Part shown: positions 52,448 through 60,576 of the stretch, in pieces
Position numbering within the stretch: the first letter of the stretch is position 1
Layout: each line of letters opens with the position of its first letter
DNA from: Leifsonia sp. Root4
GTDB lineage: Bacteria > Actinomycetota > Actinomycetes > Actinomycetales > Microbacteriaceae
DNA: 64,000 bases
Direction: 5' to 3'
Assembly (NCBI RefSeq): GCF_001425085.1
Contig: NZ_LMDN01000002.1
Coordinates: forward strand, 147,449 to 211,448
The notes under the pieces: model-generated
The model's database searches: none
Told to the model about the DNA's origin: nothing
What the model saw: the letters and a program-made list of their open reading frames with translations, nothing else
Position numbers and translations under genes: made by a program

Positions 52448-53830
52448 CTATGACTGTGGGCGGGCCGCGGCGATCTTGCCGGTTCCAGGAAGGCCGATCA
52501 CCGTTCCGTCGGCGTAGACCTCGGTGCCGCGCACGATCGTGCGCTCGATCCGGGCGGAGATGGTGCGGCCGTTGTAGGGCGTCCAGCCGATCTTGGAGAG
52601 CACGTCGTCGTCGGTGATCGTCCACTCCTCGGCCATGTCGGCGATGACGATGTCGGCGTCGGCGCCGACCGTGAGCGTGCCCTTGACACCGGCCAGGCCG
52701 AACTTGGCCGCCGGCACCTCGGCCACCATCTCGACCACGCGGTCGAGGCTGAGCTGGCCCTTGTTCACCGCGTCGAGCATGAGCTCGTAGTAGTACTGGA
52801 TGCCGGGGGTGCCGGTGTGGGCGCTCCACATCTCGGTCCAGCCGATCTCCTTCTCCTCGCGGGTGTGCGGGGCGTGGTCGGAGGAGGCGATGTCGATGGT
52901 TCCGTCGCGCATGCCCTCCCAGACGGCGGCGCGGTTGTCGTCCGGAACCCAGTAGGAGAGTGCGTACGGGCCGAGCGTCTCGACGTCGTTCCAGGTGGAG
53001 AGGAACGGCGCCCAGTGGTTCACCTCGCAGGTGACGTCGACGCCACGTTCCTTGGCGCGACGCACGGCCTCGATCGAGCGACGCGTCTGGATGTGGGCGA
53101 TGTGCACCGGGCATCCGGCCGCCTCGGCCAGGCGCAGCACGACGTCGACCGCGGTGTCCCAGATGACGCCCTCGCGGGCGGCGTACGCGGTGGCGTAGCC
53201 CTGCGGGGTGTTTTCGCCACGGGCCAGGATCTCGCCCTCGATGTAGTCCATCAGCGACTGATCGTGCGGGTGCACGATGAAACGCAGGCCGGTCGTGGCG
53301 ATCCGGTCCATGATCTGCAGCAGGTGGCCGTGGTCGTGGATCCCCGTGCCTGCCGGGTGCGGGTAGGTGCGCCCGGTGTCGACGACCATGTAGATCTTGT
53401 ATGCGCGGATGCCCATCTCGCCCATCGGCACGATGTCGTCGAACTTGGTCGGCGCCGGGTTGTGGTTCCAGTCGACGATGGAGGAGGACTCGTAGCGCTC
53501 GAACACGTCGCGAAGCGTCTCGACGTCGATCGTGGGCGGGGCGAGGTTCGGCATTCCGAAGATCGTGGTGACACCGCCGGCCGCGGCCTGGCGCGTCGTG
53601 GTGAGGATGTCGTCCTTGTGCTCGTAACCGGGCTCGCGGGTGTGCACGTGCACGTCGACCATGCCGGGCAGCACGAGCTTGCCCGACGCGTCGATCGTGC
53701 GCACGGCATCCAGCGCAACGTCGCGGCCGACCAGGCCGACGATCAGGCCGTCGTGCACCAGGACATCGGCGTCAACGGTTCCGGCGGGGGTGGCGACGCG
53801 GCCACCGGCGATTCTCAGGTCGACGCTCAT
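52448..53830 (-). CDS. Dihydroorotase/hydantoinase-like cyclic amidohydrolase
   Basis: 460 residues with the complete binuclear metal site of the allantoinase/dihydroorotase/hydantoinase group: DVHVHTREPG (H-x-H) near residue 60, the carbamylated lysine in RAYKIYMVV near 148, HPHDQ, HIAHIQT near 245 and the aspartate in SSDHAPHT near 320. It should open a cyclic amide, imide or ureide ring. Its place in the operon suggests a nitrogen-containing ring in the pathway substrate. Its ATG overlaps the hydrolase stop (ATGA). Confidence 0.9.
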   Translation of the reverse strand: MSVDLRIAGGRVATPAGTVDADVLVHDGLIVGLVGRDVALDAVRTIDASGKLVLPGMVDVHVHTREPGYEHKDDILTTTRQAAAGGVTTIFGMPNLAPPTIDVETLRDVFERYESSSIVDWNHNPAPTKFDDIVPMGEMGIRAYKIYMVVDTGRTYPHPAGTGIHDHGHLLQIMDRIATTGLRFIVHPHDQSLMDYIEGEILARGENTPQGYATAYAAREGVIWDTAVDVVLRLAEAAGCPVHIAHIQTRRSIEAVRRAKERGVDVTCEVNHWAPFLSTWNDVETLGPYALSYWVPDDNRAAVWEGMRDGTIDIASSDHAPHTREEKEIGWTEMWSAHTGTPGIQYYYELMLDAVNKGQLSLDRVVEMVAEVPAAKFGLAGVKGTLTVGADADIVIADMAEEWTITDDDVLSKIGWTPYNGRTISARIERTIVRGTEVYADGTVIGLPGTGKIAAARPQS

Positions 53831-54780
53831 GCCGACACCTCCAGGCTTTCAATCAGGTCGATTCCGGATGCCGCGACATCGCTGCGCAGCACTACATCAG
53901 CGGGACGCACATAACGCTCGAACCAGGCCACGATCCGAGGAGTGGTCTGCTCCCAGTACTTGTCGTAGGCCGCGTAGTGCGTGGTGTGGTTCTGCATGAT
54001 GAGCTCTTTGGGACCCCTGGCCGCTGCGTAGAGCGCCTCGGCGTGGTCGGTGGGGGTGGTGGCATCCCCGGCGACACCGATCACCATCAGCGGGGTCGTG
54101 AGCGTGCGGGCAGCCTCGATGGGCTTGTAGGAGAGGATCTCCTCTGCACAGCTGAGCGAGATGGCGCTCGGGATCCTGTCGTCGACGTCGGCCTTGATCG
54201 TGGTGGCGCGGCGCTCGGGGGTCGGCACCATGATCTCTTCGCGCGGGTGGACCTGGCGCCCGGCACCGGTGGTCACGCGAAGCTTGGCGTCCGCTTCCAG
54301 ATCGGCGAGGAAGGCGAGCCACTCGTGTTCCTGGCGCATGCGGTGCAGCCAGTCGGTGCCGTCGGCGACGGGAACCTGGCTGACGGCCGCCTTGATGCGG
54401 GAGTCGACGCCGGCCAGCAGGATGGAGTTGCCGCCCCCCGTGCCGCCGGTGCCGAAGGCGCCGATCGCATCGGCGATCACGTCGTCACGGGTGGTGAGGT
54501 AGGTGACCGCGTTGACCAGGTCCTGCAGCTGGCGGGCGGGCGAGAGCACGCCCCTGTCTCCGCCGGAGTCACCGAAGCCGCGGTAGTCGAAGATCAGCAC
54601 GGCGAAGCCGGCCGCGACGAATGCCTCGTGGTAGCGCACGTAGAGCTTGGCGTCTTTCAGGCCCAGCCAGCCCGGTCCCTGCACGATGGCACGGAACGGT
54701 CCGCTGTGCCCCTCCGGGGTGCGCCAGAGGGCCGCGATGGGGTCGCCCTCGCTGTAGAAGGTCACGGATTCTGTCTGCAT
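53827..54780 (-). CDS. Alpha/beta hydrolase-fold protein lacking the nucleophile serine
   Basis: 317 residues, alpha/beta hydrolase fold resembling dienelactone-hydrolase or acetyl-xylan-esterase-like members: VQGPGWLG (oxyanion region), FDYRGFGDSGG, the elbow position GAFGTGGTGGGN near residue 110, the acid loop GVAGDATTPTDH and the histidine loop QNHTTHYAAYD. The G-x-S-x-G serine is replaced (Gly/Thr only), whereas Asp and His remain. It may use a different mechanism, as some C-C bond hydrolases and decarboxylases do, or be inactive. It lies 78 bases after the LLM gene, across a hairpin. Confidence 0.82.
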   Translation of the reverse strand: MQTESVTFYSEGDPIAALWRTPEGHSGPFRAIVQGPGWLGLKDAKLYVRYHEAFVAAGFAVLIFDYRGFGDSGGDRGVLSPARQLQDLVNAVTYLTTRDDVIADAIGAFGTGGTGGGNSILLAGVDSRIKAAVSQVPVADGTDWLHRMRQEHEWLAFLADLEADAKLRVTTGAGRQVHPREEIMVPTPERRATTIKADVDDRIPSAISLSCAEEILSYKPIEAARTLTTPLMVIGVAGDATTPTDHAEALYAAARGPKELIMQNHTTHYAAYDKYWEQTTPRIVAWFERYVRPADVVLRSDVAASGIDLIESLEVSA

Positions 54781-54832
54781 TGTTGTTCTCCTGAACGACG
54801 TCGGTCTGGGAATGGTGCGAAAGAGTCGAGCT

Positions 54833-54855
54833 ACCGTCGGCGCGCTGCCGACGGT
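54833..54855 (-). terminator. Hairpin after the first operon gene
   Basis: ACCGTCGGC (54833-54841) pairs perfectly with 54847-54855 around a 5-base loop, three bases past the stop codon of the F420-type oxidoreductase. It could give partial termination, so that the first gene is expressed above the rest. Confidence 0.6.
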
Positions 54856-54858
54856 GTC

Positions 54859-55845
54859 CTAGCGATGGAGCTTGGGGATCACCTCGCGGGCGAAGACATC
54901 GATCCACTGTCGTTGGTTGCGGCCGACGTTGTGCAGGTAGACCCTGTCGATGCCGGCATCCAGGTACCGCTGAATCGCGGCGCGGTGTGTGTCGGGGTCG
55001 CTGGAAATGAGCAGGCGTCCCTCGAAATCCTCTGGACGAACGAGCTTCGCGATCTGCTCGAAGTCGAACGGTGAGCGGATGTCGTCCTTGGGGAACTTCA
55101 TGCCGGCGTTCGGCCACTCGCGCAGGGCGTTGGCCACCGCTTCCTCGTGGGTCGGGGCCCAGGACAGGTGCAGCTGCAGGATGCGCGGCATGGCGGACGG
55201 GTCCTTGCCGACCTCGCGGGCACCGTCGGCGAACTTCGCCAACAGCCCGGCGACCTTCTCGATCGGGGCGCCGGGGGTGATGATGCCGTCGCCCTCGCGG
55301 CCGGTGCGCTTGGCGGTGATCGGCCCGGAGGTGGCGACGTAGATCGGTGGCCTCTCGTCGAGAGTCCACAGCCGGGTCTTCTCGAGCGTGAAGTGCTCGC
55401 CGCGGTGCTTGGCGTCCTTGCCGCTGAAGAGCTTCTTGATGATGCCGATGGCCTCCCACATGCGGGCGATGCGCTCCGGCGCCTCCGGCCAGTATCCGCC
55501 GACGATGTGCTCGTTCAGCGCCTCGCCGGAGCCGAGTCCGAGCCAGTGCCTGCCCGGGTGCATGGCGGCGAGGGTCGCGGACGCCTGGGCGACCATGGCC
55601 GGGTGGGATTTGAAGGACGGGCAGATGACGCCGGGGCCGAGGTCGCCGCTGGTGCGCTCCGCGACGGCTGTCAGCACGTTCCAGACGTGGGCAGCCTGAC
55701 CCTGCGCCGGAACCCAGGGCTGGAAGTGGTCGGAGGCCATGACGCCGTCGAAACCGGCCTGCTCAGCGAGCTGGCACAGCTCGACGAGTTCGCGCGGGTG
55801 GAACTGCTCAGTCATGGCGGCATAACCGACCTGGACCGCTGCCAT
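54859..55845 (-). CDS. F420-dependent LLM oxidoreductase (FGD-like)
   Basis: 328 residues, ATG after GAGGAGG. LLM family of the F420-dependent glucose-6-phosphate-dehydrogenase type (TIGR03557-like): VQVGYAAMTEQFHPRELVEL, GFDGVMASDHFQPWVPAQGQ, GPGVICPSFKSHPAMVAQASATLA, HWLGLGSGEALNEHIVG and PIYVATSGPITAKRTG. It is predicted to transfer hydride with F420. First gene after the GntR-type operator at 55935, so it heads the catabolic operon and probably catalyses an early step. Confidence 0.9.
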   Translation of the reverse strand: MAAVQVGYAAMTEQFHPRELVELCQLAEQAGFDGVMASDHFQPWVPAQGQAAHVWNVLTAVAERTSGDLGPGVICPSFKSHPAMVAQASATLAAMHPGRHWLGLGSGEALNEHIVGGYWPEAPERIARMWEAIGIIKKLFSGKDAKHRGEHFTLEKTRLWTLDERPPIYVATSGPITAKRTGREGDGIITPGAPIEKVAGLLAKFADGAREVGKDPSAMPRILQLHLSWAPTHEEAVANALREWPNAGMKFPKDDIRSPFDFEQIAKLVRPEDFEGRLLISSDPDTHRAAIQRYLDAGIDRVYLHNVGRNQRQWIDVFAREVIPKLHR

Positions 55846-55934
55846 GACACCTCCTCGAGCCGCTGAAAGGCCCAGAGCTTGGACCGTTCGGCCGGGGAAA
55901 GACACCCCGGCTTGGAGCGTTGACTCATACTGTC

Positions 55935-55954
55935 GGATTTTGGATCCAGAATCC
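55935..55954. promoter_or_regulatory. Candidate GntR operator 1 (catabolic operon)
   Basis: GGATTTTGGATCCAGAATCC is palindromic at 18 of 20 positions, centred on GGATCC. It is 89 bases upstream of the first operon gene. The rest of this 255-base gap shows no gene. Confidence 0.7.
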
Positions 55955-56100
55955 AGTGTTTGCTGAATTTTCTTTTTGGGAGGCGCCGCGGCGGCTCGGC
56001 GGGCCGGCATCGCGAGCACCACAGGAAGGCGCGCTGAAGCGCAGCACCGCACACGCTCTGGCGCGGCGCCGTCAGTGGCAGGGCCGAGCGGCCCGGTCGC

Positions 56101-56862
56101 TCAGTCTTGTGGGTCGAGCAGCAGCACGACGCCGTCGCAGACGGCCTGCAGGTGGCGGGCCAACACGTCGACCGCGGTATCCGCATCGCCGCCGGCCACC
56201 ACGTCCACGAGCGCGCTGTGGCTGTGGCCGTGCACCGAGTCCATGCGCCGACCGAGCAGGTAGCCGCCCACCTTCAGGCGCAGATCGGCGATGATCTGCG
56301 CGAGCATCGGCCGACTCTGGCTGCCGTAGAGCTCGTCGTAGAAACGGTTGCGGGCCTCGACGAACGCGTGTCCATCGCCCTGGGCATCGGCATCGATGGC
56401 CAGCGCCCGCAGTCTGGCCAGCCGCTCCGGCGTCATCGTGCGGATCGCCTCGCGCAATGCGAAGCCCTCGAGCACCGTGCGCAGCTCGTAAATCTCCCGC
56501 ACCTGCGCCTCGGAGAGCGTGCTCACCATGGCGCCGCGGCGCTCGTGGAAGATCACGAGGCTTTCAGCCTCGAGCTGGATCAGCGCAGAGCGCACGGGCA
56601 GCCGCGAGACGCCGATCGCCTCGGCGAGGGTTTCCTGGCGCAGCTTCTCCCCCGGCGCGAGCGCCCCGGAGAGAATGGCGTCCTTGAGTACCTCGTAGAC
56701 CATGGAGCCCACCGAGCGGTATCCGCTCGAGAACTCCCGCGCGAGTTGCTCGAGGCTGGCTTTGCCGCGTTGCGGGTCGACGCGATCGGTGTCGACGCGA
56801 TCGCTGTCGACGATGTCGGCGCTGCCGCTCGAACCGCCTTCGATGCCGCTGCTGTTCGTCAA
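56101..56862 (-). CDS. GntR-family (FadR-type) transcriptional regulator
   Basis: 253 residues from the TTG that follows AGGGGG by five bases; an ATG at 56898 is the alternative. The winged-helix DNA-binding domain lies at about residues 35-105 (VYEVLKDAILSGALAPGEKL, LAEAIGVSRLPVRSALIQLE). The C-terminal FCD effector domain follows, with REIYELRTVLEGFALR. The usual metal-binding D-x-x-x-H is altered (EARNRFYDEL), so ligand sensing may differ. It stands between the divergent MFS gene and the catabolic operon. Near-identical palindromes lie upstream of it and of both operon segments, which makes it the probable local regulator. Confidence 0.87.
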   Translation of the reverse strand: MTNSSGIEGGSSGSADIVDSDRVDTDRVDPQRGKASLEQLAREFSSGYRSVGSMVYEVLKDAILSGALAPGEKLRQETLAEAIGVSRLPVRSALIQLEAESLVIFHERRGAMVSTLSEAQVREIYELRTVLEGFALREAIRTMTPERLARLRALAIDADAQGDGHAFVEARNRFYDELYGSQSRPMLAQIIADLRLKVGGYLLGRRMDSVHGHSHSALVDVVAGGDADTAVDVLARHLQAVCDGVVLLLDPQD

Positions 56863-56951
56863 GCGGTCCCCCTGAACTTTCGTTGTGACGAGCCACATCC
56901 CGACCGGCCCGGCCGGCGACGGCATGCGGAATGCAAGCGGGGCCATTCTGG

Positions 56952-56971
56952 CCCCATTGGATCCAAAATGC
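56952..56971. promoter_or_regulatory. Candidate GntR operator 2 (regulator and MFS promoter)
   Basis: Centred on ATTGGATCCAAAAT, it shares TTGGATCCAA-type symmetry with the site at 55935. It lies 89 bases before the regulator's TTG and 120 bases before the divergent transporter ATG, and so could control both. Confidence 0.6.
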
Positions 56972-57091
56972 AACACGCGGGGCCTTTTCGTCCGCCTCCG
57001 CCCTCGGAAAACCGCGCGGGGGAATGCGCGGCCGCCCCGGTAGCGTTGCAGAGGTGGGCGCCGCAGACAGCGGACCACATCGAAGGGCTCC

Positions 57092-58639
57092 ATGTCGCGC
57101 AACACCTCCTCAGCTCCTCCCGGCGACGCCGAACGTCCAGACGCGGGTGAGCCGTCCCCCGGTGCGCCAGGCAACCCAGACGCACCCTGGTTGAGCGAGG
57201 CCGAGCGCCGCGAGCTGAGCAGGCGCACGCCGGATTCGGCCATCGTCTTCGCCCTCGCGTTCACCGGACTCGTCGCCTCGTTCATGATGACGCTGATGAC
57301 GCCGCTGCTGCCGGAGCTGCCGCACCTGCTCAGCAGCACCGGCAACCCGATCTCCAGCACCGACGCGATGTGGGCGGTGACGGCAACGCTGCTCGCTGCG
57401 GCGATCTTCACCCCGATCGGCGGCAGCCTCGGCGACCTCTACGGCAAGCGCCGCATCATCTTGCTGCTGCTGGCCAGCCTCGTGCTCGGATCCGTGATCG
57501 CCGCGTTCGCCTCGACACTGATCCCGCTGGTCATCGGGCGCGCGCTGCAGGGTGCGGGCCTCGGCGTCATCCCCCTCGGCATCAGCGTGCTGCGCGATGT
57601 GCTGCACCGTGACCGGCTGGGCAAGGCCGTCGCGCTCGTCAGCGCCACCCTCGGCATCGGCGGCGCGGTCGGCCTGCCGATCTCCGCGCTCATCTCGCAG
57701 TACCTCGACTGGCACATGCTGTTCTGGGTGTCCGGCGCCCTCGGCACGATCGGCTTCGTGCTGGTCTACACCTTCGTGCCGGTCAGCACGCTGCGCACCG
57801 GCGGGCGCTTCGACCTGCCAGGCGCGGTCGGCCTCGCCATCGCGCTCTCCGGCATCCTGTTGGCTGTGACCAAGGGCAGCGAGTGGGGCTGGACGAGTCC
57901 ACTCACGCTCGGGCTCGGCGGCGCCGGCATCGTGGTGTTGGCGCTGTGGATGATCTACGAACTGCGCACGCCGCATCCGCTGATCGACATCCGCGTCGCC
58001 ACCCGGCGCACCGTGTTGCTCACGAACCTCGCCTCGGTGATGGTCGGCTTCGCCTTCTTCTCGAGCGCTGTCGCGCTGCCGATGCTGCTCGAGACGCCGA
58101 CGGGCACCGGCGTCGGACTCGGCCAGAGCATGCTCGTCGCCAGCCTCTGCCTGATGCCCAGCGGTCTGATCATGTGGGCGATGTCCGGCACGGCGGCCAG
58201 GCTCACGGCCGCGCGGGGCGCACGCATCAGCCTGCTGCTCGGCATCACGATCATCGCGATCGGCTACGTCCTCGCGATGGTGCTGATGACCGAGGTCTGG
58301 CACACGGTGCTGGTGGCGACGGCGATCGGATTCGGCGTCGGATTCGCCTACGCGGCCATGCCGACGCTGATCATGGGAGCCGTCCCCGCGACGGAGACGG
58401 CGGCGTCGAACGGCCTCAACTCGGTGATGCGCACCCTCGGTTCCACCGCGGCGAGCGCCGTGATCGGCATCGTGCTGGCCACGAACCTCGTCACGGTCGG
58501 CGATCTCACCACGCCGAGCACGCAGGGCTTCCAGCTGAGCTTCGCGATCTCGGCCGCGGCCGGCCTGATCGGCATCGTGCTCACGCTCTTCATCCCGCGC
58601 AAGCAACAGCACTACGCCACGGCCGCGCTGCCCGAGTAG
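57092..58639 (+). CDS. MFS transporter (DHA2-like drug/substrate exporter family)
   Basis: 515 residues, about 14 hydrophobic segments after a polar 45-residue N-terminus. MFS signature GGSLGDLYGKRRIILLLL between helices 2 and 3, and the antiporter motif region VIGRALQGAGLGVIPLGI. ATG after GAAGGGC. Divergent from the GntR gene and sharing the operator region, so it may export or import the pathway substrate or a toxic intermediate. The direction of transport cannot be inferred from the sequence. Confidence 0.88.
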   Translation: MSRNTSSAPPGDAERPDAGEPSPGAPGNPDAPWLSEAERRELSRRTPDSAIVFALAFTGLVASFMMTLMTPLLPELPHLLSSTGNPISSTDAMWAVTATLLAAAIFTPIGGSLGDLYGKRRIILLLLASLVLGSVIAAFASTLIPLVIGRALQGAGLGVIPLGISVLRDVLHRDRLGKAVALVSATLGIGGAVGLPISALISQYLDWHMLFWVSGALGTIGFVLVYTFVPVSTLRTGGRFDLPGAVGLAIALSGILLAVTKGSEWGWTSPLTLGLGGAGIVVLALWMIYELRTPHPLIDIRVATRRTVLLTNLASVMVGFAFFSSAVALPMLLETPTGTGVGLGQSMLVASLCLMPSGLIMWAMSGTAARLTAARGARISLLLGITIIAIGYVLAMVLMTEVWHTVLVATAIGFGVGFAYAAMPTLIMGAVPATETAASNGLNSVMRTLGSTAASAVIGIVLATNLVTVGDLTTPSTQGFQLSFAISAAAGLIGIVLTLFIPRKQQHYATAALPE

Positions 58640-58670
58640 ACGCGGCCGAGGGTCTGGCAGAGTTGATGGC

Positions 58671-59495
58671 ATGGATCTCAGCACGACACTCGAACTGAAC
58701 GACGGTGCGCGCATCCCCGTGCTCGGGGTCGGCACCTACAAGATTCCGGATGCCGACACCCCGGCCGTGATCGGCGGCGCACTCGCCGCCGGCTACCGCC
58801 ACATCGACACCGCGGCGCTCTACGGCAACGAGCGGGGCGTCGGCCGCGGCATCCGCGAGGCGACGATCGATCGCGCCGAGCTGTTCGTGACCACGAAGGT
58901 GTGGAACACGGAGCACGGCTTCGACGAGACGCTGCGGGCCTTCGATGCGAGCCTCGACGCGCTCGGTCTCGACCGTGTCGACCTCTATCTCATCCACTGG
59001 CCGGCGCCGGCGCAGAACCGCTACGTCGAGACGTGGCGCGCCCTCGTGCGGCTGCGCGCGGAGGGGCGGGCCACATCGATCGGCGTCTCCAACTTCCACC
59101 GGCCGCACCTGGAACGCATCATCGACGACAGCGGCGTCGTGCCGGCCGTCAACCAGATCGAGCTGCAGCCGTGGCTGCAGCAGGCGGAGCTGCGCGCCCT
59201 GCACGCGGAGCTCGGCATCGTGACAGAGGCGTGGTCGCCGCTGGCCAGGGGCCGCGCGATCGCCGATCCCGTGCTCGGCGCCATCGGTGAGCGGCACGGC
59301 AAGAGCGCGGCCCAGGTCGCCATCCGTTGGCACCTGCAGCTCGGGAATGTGGTCATTCCGAAGTCGCTGAGCGCAGAGCGGCTGCGGGCCAACGCCGACG
59401 TGTTCGACTTCGAACTGGATGCCGCAGAGCTCGCCGTCATCGCCGGGCTGGACGCCGCGGAGCGCTCAGGCAGCGACCCCGACCGCGTCGACTGA
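58671..59495 (+). CDS. Aldo/keto reductase (2,5-diketo-gluconate reductase type)
   Basis: 274 residues, AKR barrel of the AKR5-like short type: GVGTYKIPD, the catalytic DTAALYGNE (Asp and Tyr), TTKVWN (Lys), LIHWPAP (His), SIGVSNF and VVIPKSLSAERLRAN at the NADPH site. It reduces aldehydes or ketones with NADPH; substrate unknown. It follows the MFS gene by 31 bases on the same strand, but CAGAGT before its ATG suggests its own leaderless start. Confidence 0.92.
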   Translation: MDLSTTLELNDGARIPVLGVGTYKIPDADTPAVIGGALAAGYRHIDTAALYGNERGVGRGIREATIDRAELFVTTKVWNTEHGFDETLRAFDASLDALGLDRVDLYLIHWPAPAQNRYVETWRALVRLRAEGRATSIGVSNFHRPHLERIIDDSGVVPAVNQIELQPWLQQAELRALHAELGIVTEAWSPLARGRAIADPVLGAIGERHGKSAAQVAIRWHLQLGNVVIPKSLSAERLRANADVFDFELDAAELAVIAGLDAAERSGSDPDRVD

Positions 59496-59507
59496 GCCTC
59501 AGCGGGG

Positions 59508-59556
59508 TTTCGACAAGCTCAACCAGCGGGAGAACCGTTGATTGAGCCTGTCGACA
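59508..59556. repeat. Dispersed repeat as convergent-gene hairpin
   Basis: GTTTCGACAAGCTCAACC plus AGCGGG faces its inverted partner across a 4-base loop; 16 of 19 stem positions match and the rest are transitions compatible with G-U pairs. It stands exactly between two convergent aldo/keto reductase genes, so it probably acts as a bidirectional terminator. Confidence 0.85.
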
Positions 59557-60549
59557 TCACCAGCGGGGGTGGATGTCGGCGCGCAGCCGTGCGTCGTAGA
59601 GCGCCCGCACCCCGGACAAGAACTCCTCGCCGAGCGGCGGCAGCGACCCGGCGGCCGCGTTCGCGACGGCCTGCTTCGGCGAGCGGGCACCGGGGATGAC
59701 GCTGCTGACGCCCGGCTGCTGCGCCACCCACGCCAGAGCGACCTCGGCGACAGGAACGCCGGGAGCGGCCTTCTCGGCCAACGCGGCAAACTCCGACGCC
59801 GCGGCGAGGCCCGTCTCCCAGTCGACACCGGAGAACGTCTCGCCGACGTCGAAGTGGCTGCCGTCGCGGTTGTAGTTGCGGTGGTCGTCGGCTGCGAACC
59901 GGGTCGCCGCGGTGTACTTGCCTGTGAGCAGCCCGGAGGCGAGCGGCACCCGGGCGATGATGCCGACGCCGGCATCTGCTGCCGCCCCGAGCACGGCGTC
60001 GAGCGGCTTCAGCCGGAAGGCGTTCAGGATGATCTGGATCGTCGCGACGTGCGGCCGGGCGATGGCGGCCAGCGCCTGCTCGCTCGTCTCCACGCTGAGC
60101 CCGTACGCCGCCATCGCGCCGTCGGCGACGAGGGTGTCGAGCGCGTCGTAGACCTCGTCGCTCGTGACGACGTCCGACGGCGGGCAGTGCAGCTGCACCA
60201 GGTCGAGGGTGTCGACGCCGAGGTTGCGCCGCGAGCGGTCCGTCCACTCGCGGAAGTTCGCGAGCACGTAGTTCTCGCGCAGCTGCTCGGCCCTGCGGCC
60301 CATCTTCGTGGCGACCGTGATGCCGTGCCCCGGCCGTTCCCCGAGGAACGCGCCGATCACGCTCTCGCTGCGGCCGTCGCCGTAGACGTCGGCCGTGTCG
60401 AAGAAGGTGACGCCGGCCTCGACGGATGCCGCGAGCACCGCCGTCGCATCCTCGACGCTCACGTCTCCCCAGTCGGCGCCCAGCTGCCAGGTTCCGAGGC
60501 CGATCACTGACACTGTGCGGCCCGTACGGCCAAGCGTTCGTTGCTCCAT
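59557..60549 (-). CDS. Aldo/keto reductase (AKR11/YajO-like long type)
   Basis: 330 residues: LGRTGRTVSVIGLGTWQLG, catalytic FFDTADVYGDG, ATKMGRR (Lys), LDLVQLHCPPSD (His) and SSVIPGARSPKQAVANAAA at the cofactor site. NADPH-dependent carbonyl reductase; substrate unknown. TAGGCT six bases before the ATG indicates leaderless transcription. It is unrelated in detail to the AKR at 58671, so this is not a recent duplication. Confidence 0.92.
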   Translation of the reverse strand: MEQRTLGRTGRTVSVIGLGTWQLGADWGDVSVEDATAVLAASVEAGVTFFDTADVYGDGRSESVIGAFLGERPGHGITVATKMGRRAEQLRENYVLANFREWTDRSRRNLGVDTLDLVQLHCPPSDVVTSDEVYDALDTLVADGAMAAYGLSVETSEQALAAIARPHVATIQIILNAFRLKPLDAVLGAAADAGVGIIARVPLASGLLTGKYTAATRFAADDHRNYNRDGSHFDVGETFSGVDWETGLAAASEFAALAEKAAPGVPVAEVALAWVAQQPGVSSVIPGARSPKQAVANAAAGSLPPLGEEFLSGVRALYDARLRADIHPRW

Positions 60550-60576
60550 GCCCCCAGCCTAGGCCGGGCCGATGCT

